Below the pieces are notes generated by a model. It did not search any database, was not told where the DNA came from, and saw only the letters and a program-made list of their open reading frames with translations. Both the position numbers and the translations under genes were made by a program. From Solihabitans fulvus (GTDB lineage Bacteria > Actinomycetota > Actinomycetes > Mycobacteriales > Pseudonocardiaceae): a stretch of DNA of 64,000 nucleotides. Location of the stretch: assembly GCF_008386585.1 (NCBI RefSeq), contig NZ_VUOB01000038.1:152611-216610 (forward strand). The letters run 5' to 3'. Below, piece after piece: positions 33,384 through 42,169 of the stretch; positions within the stretch are counted from its first letter, which is position 1, and each line of letters begins with the position of its first letter.

Positions 33384-34166
33384 ATGACGCAGTCGGAACT
33401 GCTTGTCAGCACCGCGCGGCCAGGAACCGAGGTTCCCGCCGACGCCCCCCGCTACTCGCTGCTGGTCGCGAGGGACAGCGCGGAAGTCCTTGCCGCGCAA
33501 CGTCTCCGTTACGAGGTCTTCGCCACCGAGATGGGGGCGACCCTGCACACCGACCAACCCGGTGTCGACGTCGACTACTTCGACGAGTTCTGCGACCACC
33601 TGGTCGTGCGCGACGACCGCACCGGCGAGATCGTCGGCACGTACCGGATGCTGCCGCCCGAGCGCGCCGCCGAGGCCGGCCGCATCTACTCGCAGTCCGA
33701 GTTCGACCTCGGCGCCATCGCCGACCTGCGCCACACGCTGGTGGAGACCGGTCGATCCTGTGTGCACCCCGACCACCGCAGCGGGGCCGTGGTGAGCCTG
33801 GTGTGGGCCGGCATCGCGCGCTACATGCTGCTGTCCGGGCACTCCTACCTCGCTGGCTGCGCCTCGGTGTCGCTCGCCGACGGCGGCACGCTGGCCGCCG
33901 GGGTGTGGGATCTGGTGCGCGCCAAGCACTTCGCGCCGGAGGAGTACCGGGTGCGGCCGCTGCACCCGTGGGATGCGGACGCGGTCGCCAGGCCGGCCCG
34001 CGCCACGATCCCGCCGCTGCTCAAGGGGTACCTGCGGCTCGGGGCCTGGGTCTGCGGCGCGCCCGCCCTCGACGAGGACTTCGGCGTCGCCGACCTGTTC
34101 GTGCTGCTGAGCCTGGACCGGGTGGACAAGCGCTACCTGAAGTTCTTCCTCGGGGAGACCGAATGA
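33384..34166 (+). CDS. GNAT-type N-acyltransferase, OlsB-like (Rv3027c-like)
   Basis: The 260-residue product matches the OlsB/GNAT acyltransferase family. RLRYEVFATEMG and DEFCDHLVVRDDRTGEIVGT lead into YSQSEFDLGAI, and ETGRSCVHPDHRSGAVVSLV is the acyl-donor loop. Known OlsB enzymes attach a 3-hydroxy fatty acid to ornithine. The next gene, an acyltransferase of the PlsC type overlapping it by ATGA, would be the OlsA counterpart. The pair therefore could make ornithine lipid, an inference from family and operon only. In M. tuberculosis the neighbours are Rv3027c and Rv3026c. Confidence 0.85.
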   Translation: MTQSELLVSTARPGTEVPADAPRYSLLVARDSAEVLAAQRLRYEVFATEMGATLHTDQPGVDVDYFDEFCDHLVVRDDRTGEIVGTYRMLPPERAAEAGRIYSQSEFDLGAIADLRHTLVETGRSCVHPDHRSGAVVSLVWAGIARYMLLSGHSYLAGCASVSLADGGTLAAGVWDLVRAKHFAPEEYRVRPLHPWDADAVARPARATIPPLLKGYLRLGAWVCGAPALDEDFGVADLFVLLSLDRVDKRYLKFFLGETE

Positions 34167-35026
34167 CCACGCACGCGTGGATGCCGCAGTCGCCGTGCGG
34201 GGCTGGCTGTGTCGAGGGCGCGGCGCCCTCGGTGACCTGGTCGCGCCGGGTCGCGCGGGCGGTCGCCGCTGGCTCGGTGCTGCTCGGCGCCGTCGGCATG
34301 CTGCTGGCGATCGTGGCGCTGCCGGGTTCCGCGCGGGCGGTCGTGCTGCGCGGCTGGTTCCGGCTGCTGCTGCGGGCCTTCGGCGTGCGGCTGCGCGTCG
34401 TCGGCGCCGACCGCTTCCAGGGCACGGCGGGCCGGGGCGTGCTGGTGGCCAGCAACCACGTCTCCTGGCTGGACGAGGTCGCCCTCGACGCCGTGCAGCC
34501 CCTTCGGATGGTGGCCAAGCGGGACATCAGGTCGTGGCCGGTGCTCGGCAGGCTGGTCGCCGCCGCCGGCACGGTCTTCCTCGACCGCGAGCGGCTGCGG
34601 TTGCTGCCGGGCACCGTCGCCGAGCTCGGCTCGGCGCTGCGGGACGGGGCCGCCGTCGGCATCCACCCCGAGGGCACCACCTGGTGCGGGCTCGCCTCGG
34701 GACGGTTCCGGCCCGCGCTGTTCCAGGCCGCGCTGGACGCGGGCGTGCCAGTGCGCCCGGTGGCGCTGCGCTACGTCCTGGCCGACGGCGCGCAGACGAG
34801 CACGCCGGCCTTCGTCGGCGACGAGACCCTGCTCGACGCGATCGGCCGGGTGCTGCGGCTGCGCGGGCTCGTCGTCGAGGTGCACGTGCTCGACGAGATC
34901 GCGCCGGGCCGCGCGGTCGACCGCAGGGAACTCGCCGCGCTCGCGCAGGCCGCCGTCGACGCGGTGTCGGCGTGGGACATCGAGCTGCCCGGCCAGCGGA
35001 CGCACGGACACGCCCTCGCGGCGTGA
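34163..35026 (+). CDS. Lysophospholipid acyltransferase (PlsC family), OlsA-like
   Basis: The 287-residue product has one membrane segment near residues 35-58 (AAGSVLLGAVGMLLAIVALP). The acyltransferase motif is NHVSWLD with His99 and Asp104. HPEGTTWCG, the second conserved block, binds the phosphate or head group. It transfers an acyl chain from acyl-ACP or acyl-CoA to a lysolipid at the membrane. It overlaps the OlsB-like gene by four bases, so translation is coupled. Confidence 0.9.
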   Translation: MTTHAWMPQSPCGAGCVEGAAPSVTWSRRVARAVAAGSVLLGAVGMLLAIVALPGSARAVVLRGWFRLLLRAFGVRLRVVGADRFQGTAGRGVLVASNHVSWLDEVALDAVQPLRMVAKRDIRSWPVLGRLVAAAGTVFLDRERLRLLPGTVAELGSALRDGAAVGIHPEGTTWCGLASGRFRPALFQAALDAGVPVRPVALRYVLADGAQTSTPAFVGDETLLDAIGRVLRLRGLVVEVHVLDEIAPGRAVDRRELAALAQAAVDAVSAWDIELPGQRTHGHALAA

Positions 35027-35090
35027 GCCGAACCACCGCGCGGAAAAATAGCTGGACCTCGATCGCCCTAGAGGTTGCAAGGTAGTTTCC

Positions 35091-36470
35091 GTGACGATCG
35101 AGACCGAGTCCAAGACCGCCAAGAGCAGCGTCCTGTGGGCCCCCGACCGGCGGGGGCCCACGATGGGCATCCTGCTGCTGGTCACCCTCGTGGCCTTCGA
35201 GAACATGGGCGTGAACACGGCCATGCCCAAGCTGGTCGCCGACCTGCACGGCGAGAGCCTCTACTCGTGGCCGTTCGTGGCCTTCCTCGCGGCCAGCGTG
35301 ATCGCCACGGTCCTGTCCGGCCGGGTCAGCGACCGACGCGGCCCGGTGCCGTCCCTGCTGGTCGGGCCCGCGCTGTTCTTCGTCGGGCTGATCGTGGCCG
35401 GCACGGCCCAGTCCATGACCATGCTGCTCGCCGGCCGCGTCCTCCAGGGGCTCGGCGCCGGCGCCCAGGTCGTCGCGATCTACGTGTTGATCGCGCTGGT
35501 CTACCCGCAGCGCGACCGGCCTGCCGTGTTCGGCGCGCTGTCCGGGGCGTGGGTGCTGCCGTCGCTGATCGGTCCCGCGCTGTCCGGCGTGATCACCGAG
35601 AACCTGAGCTGGCGGGTGGTGTTCCTCGGTCTCGCCCCGCTCGTGCTGCTCGGCCTGCTCCTGCTGGTGCCGGTGCTGCGCAGGCTCCCAGCGCACGTGG
35701 CAGGCGACACCGTGGTGCGGCGCGGGCTGACGCTCGCCGCGATCGCCGCCGGTGTCGGCGTCGCCGGGCTGAGCTGGGCCGCCGAGCACCCGTCGCTGCC
35801 GAGCCTCGCGCTCGGCGTGGCCGCCATCGCGGTCCTCGCCCCCGCGCTGCGCACCCTGCTGCCGACCGGCACGCTGCTCGCGCGGCGCGGGCTGCCGGTG
35901 ACGATCCTGGCGCGCGCCCTGCTGGCCGGCACCTACTTCGGCGTGAGCGCGTACCTGCCGCTGACCCTCGTCGCGGTGCACGGCTACAGCATCGCGCTGG
36001 CCGGCGTGCCGCTGACGGTCGGCGCGCTCGGCTGGTCCTCGGCGTCCGCGTGGCAGGCCAGGCATCCCGACCTGGCCAGGTCCACGCTGCTGCGCTGGGG
36101 GTTCGTGCTGCTCGCGGTCGGCACCGCAGGCCTGACCCTGGTCGCGCCGAGCTGGAGCTCGCCGTGGCTGGCGCTGCCGTTCTCCGTCATCGCCGGCGCG
36201 GGCATGGGGCTGGGCACCTCCAGTGTGAGCGTGCTCACGCTGGCGGGCTCCTCGGCGGCCGACCGGGGGTTCAACTCGGCGGCCATGCAGATCGCCGACA
36301 TGCTGGGCTCCGCGATCATGATCGGTCTCGGTGGGGCGCTGGTCAGCGCGCTGGCGTCGACGCGACTGCCCACGGCGGCGATCGTGCCGTTCGATCTGCT
36401 GATGGCCGCGCTCGCGGTGCTCGGCGCGGTGCTCACCGGCCCGAGGGCCCGGGTCGACTCGGTCGCGTAG
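35091..36470 (+). CDS. MFS transporter
   Basis: The 459-residue protein has about 12-14 hydrophobic helices. The MFS loop 2-3 motif is seen in GRVSDRRGPVPSLLVG, and RVLQGLGAGAQVVAIYVLI resembles the drug-efflux DHA subfamily. The substrate is unknown. GTG 35091 follows AAGGTAGTTTCC. It lies between the OlsA-like gene and the cysteine desulfurase gene without overlap, so it may be a separate unit. Confidence 0.9.
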   Translation: MTIETESKTAKSSVLWAPDRRGPTMGILLLVTLVAFENMGVNTAMPKLVADLHGESLYSWPFVAFLAASVIATVLSGRVSDRRGPVPSLLVGPALFFVGLIVAGTAQSMTMLLAGRVLQGLGAGAQVVAIYVLIALVYPQRDRPAVFGALSGAWVLPSLIGPALSGVITENLSWRVVFLGLAPLVLLGLLLLVPVLRRLPAHVAGDTVVRRGLTLAAIAAGVGVAGLSWAAEHPSLPSLALGVAAIAVLAPALRTLLPTGTLLARRGLPVTILARALLAGTYFGVSAYLPLTLVAVHGYSIALAGVPLTVGALGWSSASAWQARHPDLARSTLLRWGFVLLAVGTAGLTLVAPSWSSPWLALPFSVIAGAGMGLGTSSVSVLTLAGSSAADRGFNSAAMQIADMLGSAIMIGLGGALVSALASTRLPTAAIVPFDLLMAALAVLGAVLTGPRARVDSVA

Positions 36471-36507
36471 GTGCGGGGGCCCCTCGGCCGTCTACCCTTG
36501 ACTCCCG

Positions 36508-37761
36508 ATGGCATATCTCGACCATGCCGCCACGACACCGATGCTGCCTGAGGCGGTCGCGGCGATGAGCGCGGCGTTGTCCACCGTGGGCAACGCCTCC
36601 TCGCTGCACACCTCGGGCCGGCGGGCGCGGCGGGCGGTCGAGGAGGCGCGCGAGACGATCGCGGCCGCGCTGGGCGCCCGGCCCTCCGAGGTGCTGTTCA
36701 CCGCAGGCGGCACGGAGAGCGACAACCTCGCCGTCAAGGGCATCTACTGGGCGCGCCGGCAGGCCGACCAGCGCCGCCGCAGGGTGCTGGCCTCGGCCGT
36801 CGAGCACCACGCCGTGCTGGACGCGGTCGAGTGGCTCGCCGAGCACGGCGGCGCCGAGGTCACCTGGCTGCCGACCGACGCGCTCGGCAGGGTGCTGCCC
36901 GACGCCGTCGAGGAGGCCATCGCGGGCGACCCGGACAGCGTGGCGCTAGTCACCGTGATGTGGGCGAACAACGAGGTCGGCACGGTCAACCCGGTGCGCG
37001 AGATCGCCGAGGTCGCCGCCCGCCACGGCATCCCGTGCCACACCGACGCGGTGCAGGCCGTCGGGTCGCTGCCGGTGGACTTCGCCGCGTCGGGAGCGTC
37101 CGCGCTGACCATGACCGGCCACAAGCTCGGCGGCCCGTACGGGGTCGGGGTGCTGCTGCTGGGGCGCGACGTGCCGTGCACGCCGCTGCTGCACGGCGGC
37201 GGCCAGGAACGAGACGTCCGGTCCGGCACGCTGGACTTGCCGGCGATCGTCGGGCTCGCGGCGGCCGTGCGGTTCGCCGTGGCCGAGCAGCCGCGCGAGG
37301 CCGAACGGCTGGCCGCGCTGCGCGACGAGCTGGTGGCCGAGGTGCTGCGCGTGGTGCCAGACGCGCACCCCAACGGCGACCCCGATGCGAACGGGCGGCT
37401 GCCCGGCAACGCGCACTTCACGTTTCCCGGTTGCGAGGGCGACAGCCTGTTGATGTTGTTGGACGCCAAGGGAATCGAGTGTTCGACGGGTTCGGCGTGC
37501 ACGGCCGGGGTCGCGCAGCCGAGCCACGTGCTGCTGGCGATGGGCGTCGACCCGGTGCTGGCGCGTGGCTCGCTGCGGTTCTCGCTGGGGCACACGTCGA
37601 CGAGGTCGGACGTGGCCGCGCTGGCCGCGGCGATCGGCCCGGTGGTGGAACGCGCTCGCCGCGCCGGGCTCGCCGGGCTTCGGCGGTCGGTCAGTGAGCG
37701 GTCTGTGAATGAGCAGTCTGTGGATGAGAATGCGGGCGTGAATCGTCCGGCGGAGGTGTGA
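36508..37761 (+). CDS. iscS: Cysteine desulfurase (IscS/NifS family)
   Basis: The PLP enzyme takes sulfur from cysteine as a persulfide for tRNA thiolation and Fe-S clusters. The 417-residue product has the N-terminal motif YLDHAATTPM, the PLP lysine Lys206 in MTGHKLGGPYGVG, and the catalytic Cys331 in STGSACTAGVAQPSHVL. An unusual C-terminal tail repeats SVxEx three times and is encoded by a 15-bp DNA repeat. The mnmA start lies four bases after its stop, so it supplies sulfur directly to MnmA. It corresponds to Rv3025c. Confidence 0.95.
   Translation: MAYLDHAATTPMLPEAVAAMSAALSTVGNASSLHTSGRRARRAVEEARETIAAALGARPSEVLFTAGGTESDNLAVKGIYWARRQADQRRRRVLASAVEHHAVLDAVEWLAEHGGAEVTWLPTDALGRVLPDAVEEAIAGDPDSVALVTVMWANNEVGTVNPVREIAEVAARHGIPCHTDAVQAVGSLPVDFAASGASALTMTGHKLGGPYGVGVLLLGRDVPCTPLLHGGGQERDVRSGTLDLPAIVGLAAAVRFAVAEQPREAERLAALRDELVAEVLRVVPDAHPNGDPDANGRLPGNAHFTFPGCEGDSLLMLLDAKGIECSTGSACTAGVAQPSHVLLAMGVDPVLARGSLRFSLGHTSTRSDVAALAAAIGPVVERARRAGLAGLRRSVSERSVNEQSVDENAGVNRPAEV
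37686..37730. repeat. 15-bp tandem repeat in the desulfurase tail
   Basis: GTCTGTGAATGAGCA (37701-37715) and GTCTGTGGATGAGAA (37716-37730) differ at three positions, and a more diverged unit precedes them at 37686-37700. They encode the SVSER-SVNEQ-SVDEN tail after the conserved end of the enzyme. Confidence 0.75.
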
Positions 37762-37765
37762 CGTC

Positions 37766-38866
37766 ATGCGTGTGCTCGCGGCGATGAGCGGTGGGGTCGA
37801 CTCCGCGGTGGCGGCGGCGCGGGCCGTCGAGGCCGGGCACGAGGTGGTCGGCGTGCACCTCGCGCTGTCGGCCAAGCCGGGCACGCTGCGCACGGGCGCG
37901 CGGGGTTGCTGCACGGTCGAGGACGCGCACGATGCGCGCCGGGCCGCCGACCTGCTCGGCATCCCGTTCTACGTCTGGGACTTCGCGGAGCGGTTCACCG
38001 AGGAGGTCGTCGAGGACTTCGTCGCCGAATACGCCGCGGGCCGCACCCCGAACCCGTGCCTGCGCTGCAACGAGCGGATCAAGTTCGAGGCGTTGCTGGA
38101 CAAGGCGATCGCGCTCGGCTTCGACGCCGTGTGCACCGGGCACTACGCCCGACTGTCCACTGTGGATGGCGAGATCGAGCTGCGGCGCAGCGCCGACGAC
38201 GGCAAGGACCAGTCCTACGTGCTGGCGTCGCTGACCACCGACCAGCTGCGGCACGCGATGTTCCCGCTCGGCGACTCCACCAAGACGGCGGTGCGCGCCG
38301 AGGCGGCCGAGCGCGGGCTCGGCGTCGCGGAGAAGCCCGACAGCCACGACATCTGCTTCATCCCCGACGGGGACACCAGGAAGTTCCTCGGCGACCGGCT
38401 CGGCGAGCACGCCGGGCTGCTGGTGGACGACGAGACCGGCGCGGTGCTCGGCCGGCACGCCGGCGTGCACGGGTTCACCGTCGGCCAGCGCAAGGGGCTT
38501 GGCATCGACGCGCCCGCCCCGGACGGCCGGCCGAGGTACGTGCTCGCGCTGGAACCCGTCTCGGGCACCGTCCGGGTCGGCGCCGCCGACCGGCTCGCGG
38601 TGGACCGGATCGTCGCGACCCGCCCGGTGTGGCCCTCCGGCCAACCCCTCGGCGGCGCGCAAGGCCCGGTGGAGTGCGTCGCCCAGGTCCGCGCGCATGG
38701 AGGCATTTCGCCTGCCGTCGCCGAGCTGGTGGACGGCGAGGTGGTCGTGCAGCTGCGCGAGCCGCTCAAGGGCGTCGCGCCGGGCCAGGCCGTCGCGCTC
38801 TACCGCACCGACGCCGCCGCAGGCGACCTCGTGCTCGGCAGCGCCACCATCACGACCACCGGCTAG
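37766..38866 (+). CDS. mnmA: tRNA 2-thiouridylase MnmA
   Basis: MnmA puts sulfur on U34 of tRNA-Lys, -Glu and -Gln. The 366-residue product has the PP-loop MSGGVDSAVAA, the first catalytic cysteine Cys98 in NPCLRCNERIKF and the second Cys197 in SHDICFIPDGD. HGFTVGQRKGLG marks the C-terminal domain. It is adjacent to the cysteine desulfurase gene that provides the sulfur and matches Rv3024c. It ends five bases before the convergent membrane-protein gene. Confidence 0.97.
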   Translation: MRVLAAMSGGVDSAVAAARAVEAGHEVVGVHLALSAKPGTLRTGARGCCTVEDAHDARRAADLLGIPFYVWDFAERFTEEVVEDFVAEYAAGRTPNPCLRCNERIKFEALLDKAIALGFDAVCTGHYARLSTVDGEIELRRSADDGKDQSYVLASLTTDQLRHAMFPLGDSTKTAVRAEAAERGLGVAEKPDSHDICFIPDGDTRKFLGDRLGEHAGLLVDDETGAVLGRHAGVHGFTVGQRKGLGIDAPAPDGRPRYVLALEPVSGTVRVGAADRLAVDRIVATRPVWPSGQPLGGAQGPVECVAQVRAHGGISPAVAELVDGEVVVQLREPLKGVAPGQAVALYRTDAAAGDLVLGSATITTTG

Positions 38867-38871
38867 GTAGC

Positions 38872-39681
38872 TCAGCCGAGGAAGGTCGCGAGCATCACCG
38901 CGGCGGCCACCACCAGGTAGCAGCCCACGGCGACGCGAACGACCAGCAGCCGCCGCGCCTCCGGCCAGTCGGTGAACGACAGCAGCCAGGCCAACGCGGG
39001 CAGCACCAGAATGGCGTGCATGGGCGCGGCGTGCGCCGGCTTGTACGACCCGCCGGTGGCGAAGGCGAGTTCCAGCTGCCCGCTGTTGGCCAGGATCTCG
39101 CCCTTGGCGATCATCACCGCGCCGACAGCCAGCGCGGCGAGGAGCGCGAGGAAGCCGAAGCGCAGCGCGAGCCGCATGCTCGGCGACACCGAGGGATTCG
39201 GCCGCTGCGCCACCACGGTCAGCGCCAGCACCACGGCGATCAGCACCATGCCGCCGGAGGCGAGGAAGGCCACCACGACGGCGTTGAACGGCCCGACCGC
39301 GTTGTAGTGCGACGGCACGTGCCGCCACGCCTGCACGGTGATGCCGGCGACCTCGATGGCGCATTCGAGGGTGAACAGGCCGAGCAGCCATGTCCTGGCG
39401 CGGTCCCGCAGCGGCAGGTACGACGTCACCCAGACGATGGTGATCAGCGTGAGCCCGAAGGACAGCCCGAAGGTGACCGGCTTGCGCCACGACACCGGGC
39501 CCTCCCACGGGCCGCCGAGCACCGCGAACACCCCGAGGTGGAACAACCCGCTGAGCAGCAGCACCGCGCCGACCAGGTAGCCGACGCGCTCGATCCGGCG
39601 GCCACCCGTCCACCGCGCGCGCAGGTCGTCGGCCATGCGGCGCCACGGAATTCGGGTCGTGGTGGGCAGTGCGGTGGTCAT
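38872..39681 (-). CDS. Integral membrane protein, seven helices
   Basis: The 269-residue protein has about seven hydrophobic helices, for example VGYLVGAVLLLSGLFHLGVF, VTFGLSFGLTLITIVWVTSY and VVVAFLASGGMVLIAVVLAL. The N-terminal 30 residues are Arg-rich and probably cytoplasmic. ATG 39681 has GGGAGGAC upstream. No family is recognised. It is transcribed toward mnmA and ends five bases from it, so there is little room for a terminator. Confidence 0.8.
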   Translation of the reverse strand: MTTALPTTTRIPWRRMADDLRARWTGGRRIERVGYLVGAVLLLSGLFHLGVFAVLGGPWEGPVSWRKPVTFGLSFGLTLITIVWVTSYLPLRDRARTWLLGLFTLECAIEVAGITVQAWRHVPSHYNAVGPFNAVVVAFLASGGMVLIAVVLALTVVAQRPNPSVSPSMRLALRFGFLALLAALAVGAVMIAKGEILANSGQLELAFATGGSYKPAHAAPMHAILVLPALAWLLSFTDWPEARRLLVVRVAVGCYLVVAAAVMLATFLG

Positions 39682-39809
39682 GGCGTCCTCCCGGCCGAGT
39701 CGCGCTCAGCCTGGCAGGACGGCGGGCCAGCGTCGTCGGTCCGCTGCGGACACTTCGGCGTACGTCGGGGCGCGTAGCCGCGCTGCGTTCGGGGAGGTAC
39801 TCAGCGTTC

Positions 39810-40124
39810 TCAGCGCGGCACGGACAGGGCGGCCGAGGCGAACTCCGGCCAGCGGTCCAGGAACGCGCGCGGGACGCACACCCAGTCCTTCATCGGGCGG
39901 TCCCGCCCGGACGGGTCGAACAGCTGCGCCCCCGACAGGGCCAGCGCCTCGGTGTGTGCCTGGGTGCCCTGGCCCAGCCGGCAGGCGAGCTCACCCTGGA
40001 AGAGGCAGGCGAACGCCTTGCCCCCGGCGTCCTTGAGGGCGGGCTTGCCGAACATCACCGAGACACTGACCCCGGAACAGCCGAGATGTCCCACAAGGGT
40101 GTCGAGCAGGTCTGTGTCGTCCAC
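39810..40124 (-). CDS. TfoX N-terminal domain protein
   Basis: The 104-residue product shows VSVSVMFGKPALKDAGGKAF, the core of the TfoX/Sxy N-terminal domain, and ends with WVCVPRAFLDRWPEFASAAL as many actinobacterial members do. The domain occurs in competence regulators but these small versions have no known role. GTG 40124 (VDDTDLLDTLV) was chosen; the long extension upstream overlaps the dehydratase gene. It lies 71 bases downstream of the dehydratase gene in the same direction. Confidence 0.78.
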   Translation of the reverse strand: MDDTDLLDTLVGHLGCSGVSVSVMFGKPALKDAGGKAFACLFQGELACRLGQGTQAHTEALALSGAQLFDPSGRDRPMKDWVCVPRAFLDRWPEFASAALSVPR

Positions 40125-40195
40125 CGCACAAGCGTCCCACCGAACTGCGGGTTTGTCCTGGTGATCGGCTATGTGGCTTGCGGGCGCCGTGGACC

Positions 40196-41110
40196 TCAGA
40201 CCGGCGTCCAGTCGGTGTTCGCGCCGCACAGCACCACGCAGGCCAGCTCGCCGGGCACGCGCCCGGCCAGCCAGGCCGCGAACGGCACCGCGCCCGCCGG
40301 CTCGACGGCCAGCCGGAACTCCTCCCACAGCCGGTCCCGCGCGGCCAGCAGCTCCTCGTCGGTCACCAGCTCGGACCGCACCGGGTTGGCGCGCAACACG
40401 TCGAAGGGCACCCGGCCGACCCTGGTCGCGCCGAGCGCGGAGGACGCGACGGAGTCAACCGCAGAGTCGACCGGCTCGCCCGCCGCGAGCGCGTCGTGCA
40501 CCGCGCGGCAGTGCTCCGGCTCGACCAGCACGGTGAGCCTGCCGCCAGCGCCGAGGGCGGTGCCAGCGCCGAGCCCGCCCCCGCCGCAGGCCACCGCGAA
40601 CGCGTCGACCTCCGGCAGCGCCGCGACCACCTCGGCGGCCACCGTGCCCTGGCCCGCGACCACCAGCGGGTCGTTGTAGGCCTCCACGTACCTGCTGCCG
40701 GGCTGCTGCGCCGCCGCCCACGCGGCCACCACGGCGTCGGCGTAGGTGGCGCCGTGCCGCACCAGCGTCGCGCCGAACTCCTCGATCCGCCGCGCCTTGC
40801 CGGCCGGCACGGACTCCGGCACGAACACCGTCGCCGGCAGGCCGAGCAGCCGCGCCGCCATGGCAACCCCGAGGCCGTGGTTGCCGCCCGACGCCGTGAC
40901 CACCCGGTCGGGCCGCTCGGTGGCCAGCAGGGCGTTGAGCGCGCCGCGCAGCTTGAACGAGCCGGTCAGCTGGAGGTGTTCGAGCTTCAACACCAGCGGC
41001 CGACCGTCCACTTCGGTCCGGAACAGCGGGGTCCGCCTCGCATATGGGCGAATCCGCTCCGCCGCGGCGGTGACGTCGGCCGCGCTCGGGGCGGTGGTCG
41101 AGGTTGTCAT
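40196..41110 (-). CDS. PLP-dependent serine/threonine dehydratase-like enzyme
   Basis: The 304-residue fold-type II PLP enzyme has the Schiff-base lysine Lys53 in TGSFKLRGALNA. It also has SGGNHGLGVAMAA for cofactor binding and the glycine loop CGGGGLGAGTALGA that holds the phosphate. It should deaminate serine or threonine, or racemise serine, to release ammonia and a 2-keto acid. It lacks the C-terminal regulatory ACT domain, as in catabolic forms. It diverges from a LysR regulator that may control it. Confidence 0.9.
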   Translation of the reverse strand: MTTSTTAPSAADVTAAAERIRPYARRTPLFRTEVDGRPLVLKLEHLQLTGSFKLRGALNALLATERPDRVVTASGGNHGLGVAMAARLLGLPATVFVPESVPAGKARRIEEFGATLVRHGATYADAVVAAWAAAQQPGSRYVEAYNDPLVVAGQGTVAAEVVAALPEVDAFAVACGGGGLGAGTALGAGGRLTVLVEPEHCRAVHDALAAGEPVDSAVDSVASSALGATRVGRVPFDVLRANPVRSELVTDEELLAARDRLWEEFRLAVEPAGAVPFAAWLAGRVPGELACVVLCGANTDWTPV

Positions 41111-41166
41111 ACCAGCGAGCCTGAGGCCGGCCGGACATAATGACCAGCGATGTTCACTCAGCTGAC

Positions 41167-41182
41167 GTTAGCAACGCTTAAC
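41167..41182. promoter_or_regulatory. LysR-type operator candidate
   Basis: GTTAGCAACGCTTAAC is an imperfect palindrome with the T-N11-A form. It sits 18 bases before the LysR start and 57 bases before the dehydratase start, as expected for a LysR-regulated divergent pair. Confidence 0.5.
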
Positions 41183-41199
41183 TCTCTCGGTGGGCTCGG

Positions 41200-42114
41200 A
41201 TGAGCCTGGACGCCGGGCGGCTGCGGGTGCTGGTGGAGGTCGCGCACGCCGGGTCGATCGCGGCGGCGGCGCAGCGCATGTCCTTCACGCCGTCCGCGCT
41301 GTCCCAGCAGCTGGCCAAGCTCGAACGCGAGCTGGGCTGCCGGCTGGTCGACCGGGGTCCCGGCGGCACGACGCTGACCAAGGCCGGCCGGGTGCTGGTC
41401 AGCCACGGCGAGGCCGTGCTCGGCGAGCTGCGGGCCGCCGAGGAGGCCGTGCGGGCGGTGCTCGGCGCCGAGCCGGACCGGTTGGCCATCGGCACCTTCT
41501 CCACGGCCGGCCGCATCCTGGTGCCCGAGGCGCTGGCGGCGTTCCGGCACGACTACCCGGCGGCCCGGCTGTCCCTGCTGGACCTTGAGCCGCCCAAGGG
41601 ATACGGCCTGGTCACCTCGCGGGACCTCGACCTGCTCATCACGCACCGGTACGTGGGTGTTCCGCTGCCGGGGCTGGCCGGCCTGCGGCGCACCAGGCTG
41701 CTCACCGATCCGCTGCGGCTCGTGCTGCCGGCCGACCACCCCGCCGCCGATCAGGCCAGGTCGGGCCTCGCCGACCTGGCCGACGAGGAGTGGATCTCCG
41801 GCGGCCACGGCGTGCCGAACCGGGTTTGCCTTGGCACGCTGGCGAAGCAGGCCGGGGTTGAGCCGCACGTCGCCTACGAGACCCAGGACTACGAGGTGAC
41901 CCTGGCGCTCATCCGGGCGGGTCTCGGCATCTCGCTGGTGCCGGAGAGCGTGTTGCGGCGCACCGACCTGACCGGGCTGGCCGTCCGCGAGCTGCGCGGC
42001 GTCCGACCGTCCCGGCAGATGTACGTGGTGCACCGCAGGCGGCCCGCCGCGCTCGTCGCGGCGATGGTGACGCTGCTGCTGCGGTCCGCGGAGACCATCA
42101 CGACGGCGGTGTGA
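41200..42114 (+). CDS. LysR-family transcriptional regulator
   Basis: The 304-residue product has an N-terminal winged helix (AGSIAAAAQRMSFTPSALSQ followed by QLAKLERELG) and a periplasmic-binding-like sensor domain from about residue 90. It diverges from the dehydratase gene with an 89-base gap containing a T-N11-A box. It probably senses an amino acid or its product. ATG 41200 is used; no better start lies close by. Confidence 0.92.
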   Translation: MSLDAGRLRVLVEVAHAGSIAAAAQRMSFTPSALSQQLAKLERELGCRLVDRGPGGTTLTKAGRVLVSHGEAVLGELRAAEEAVRAVLGAEPDRLAIGTFSTAGRILVPEALAAFRHDYPAARLSLLDLEPPKGYGLVTSRDLDLLITHRYVGVPLPGLAGLRRTRLLTDPLRLVLPADHPAADQARSGLADLADEEWISGGHGVPNRVCLGTLAKQAGVEPHVAYETQDYEVTLALIRAGLGISLVPESVLRRTDLTGLAVRELRGVRPSRQMYVVHRRRPAALVAAMVTLLLRSAETITTAV

Positions 42115-42134
42115 CGGCGGCCTCATCCGGCCGG

Positions 42135-42161
42135 TGTCACGTTCCGGCGGGCTGTCCAGTC
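42135..42161 (+). promoter_or_regulatory. Candidate ECF41-type sigma promoter
   Basis: TGTCACG (42135-42141), 16 bases, then AGTC (42158-42161) closely follow the ECF41 pattern TGTCACA-N16-CGTC. ECF41 promoters precede carboxymuconolactone-decarboxylase, oxidoreductase or epimerase genes, and a gene of the first kind follows here. No ECF41 sigma gene is in the window. Transcription would start near 42168-42170. Confidence 0.5.
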
Positions 42162-42169
42162 CTACTTGT

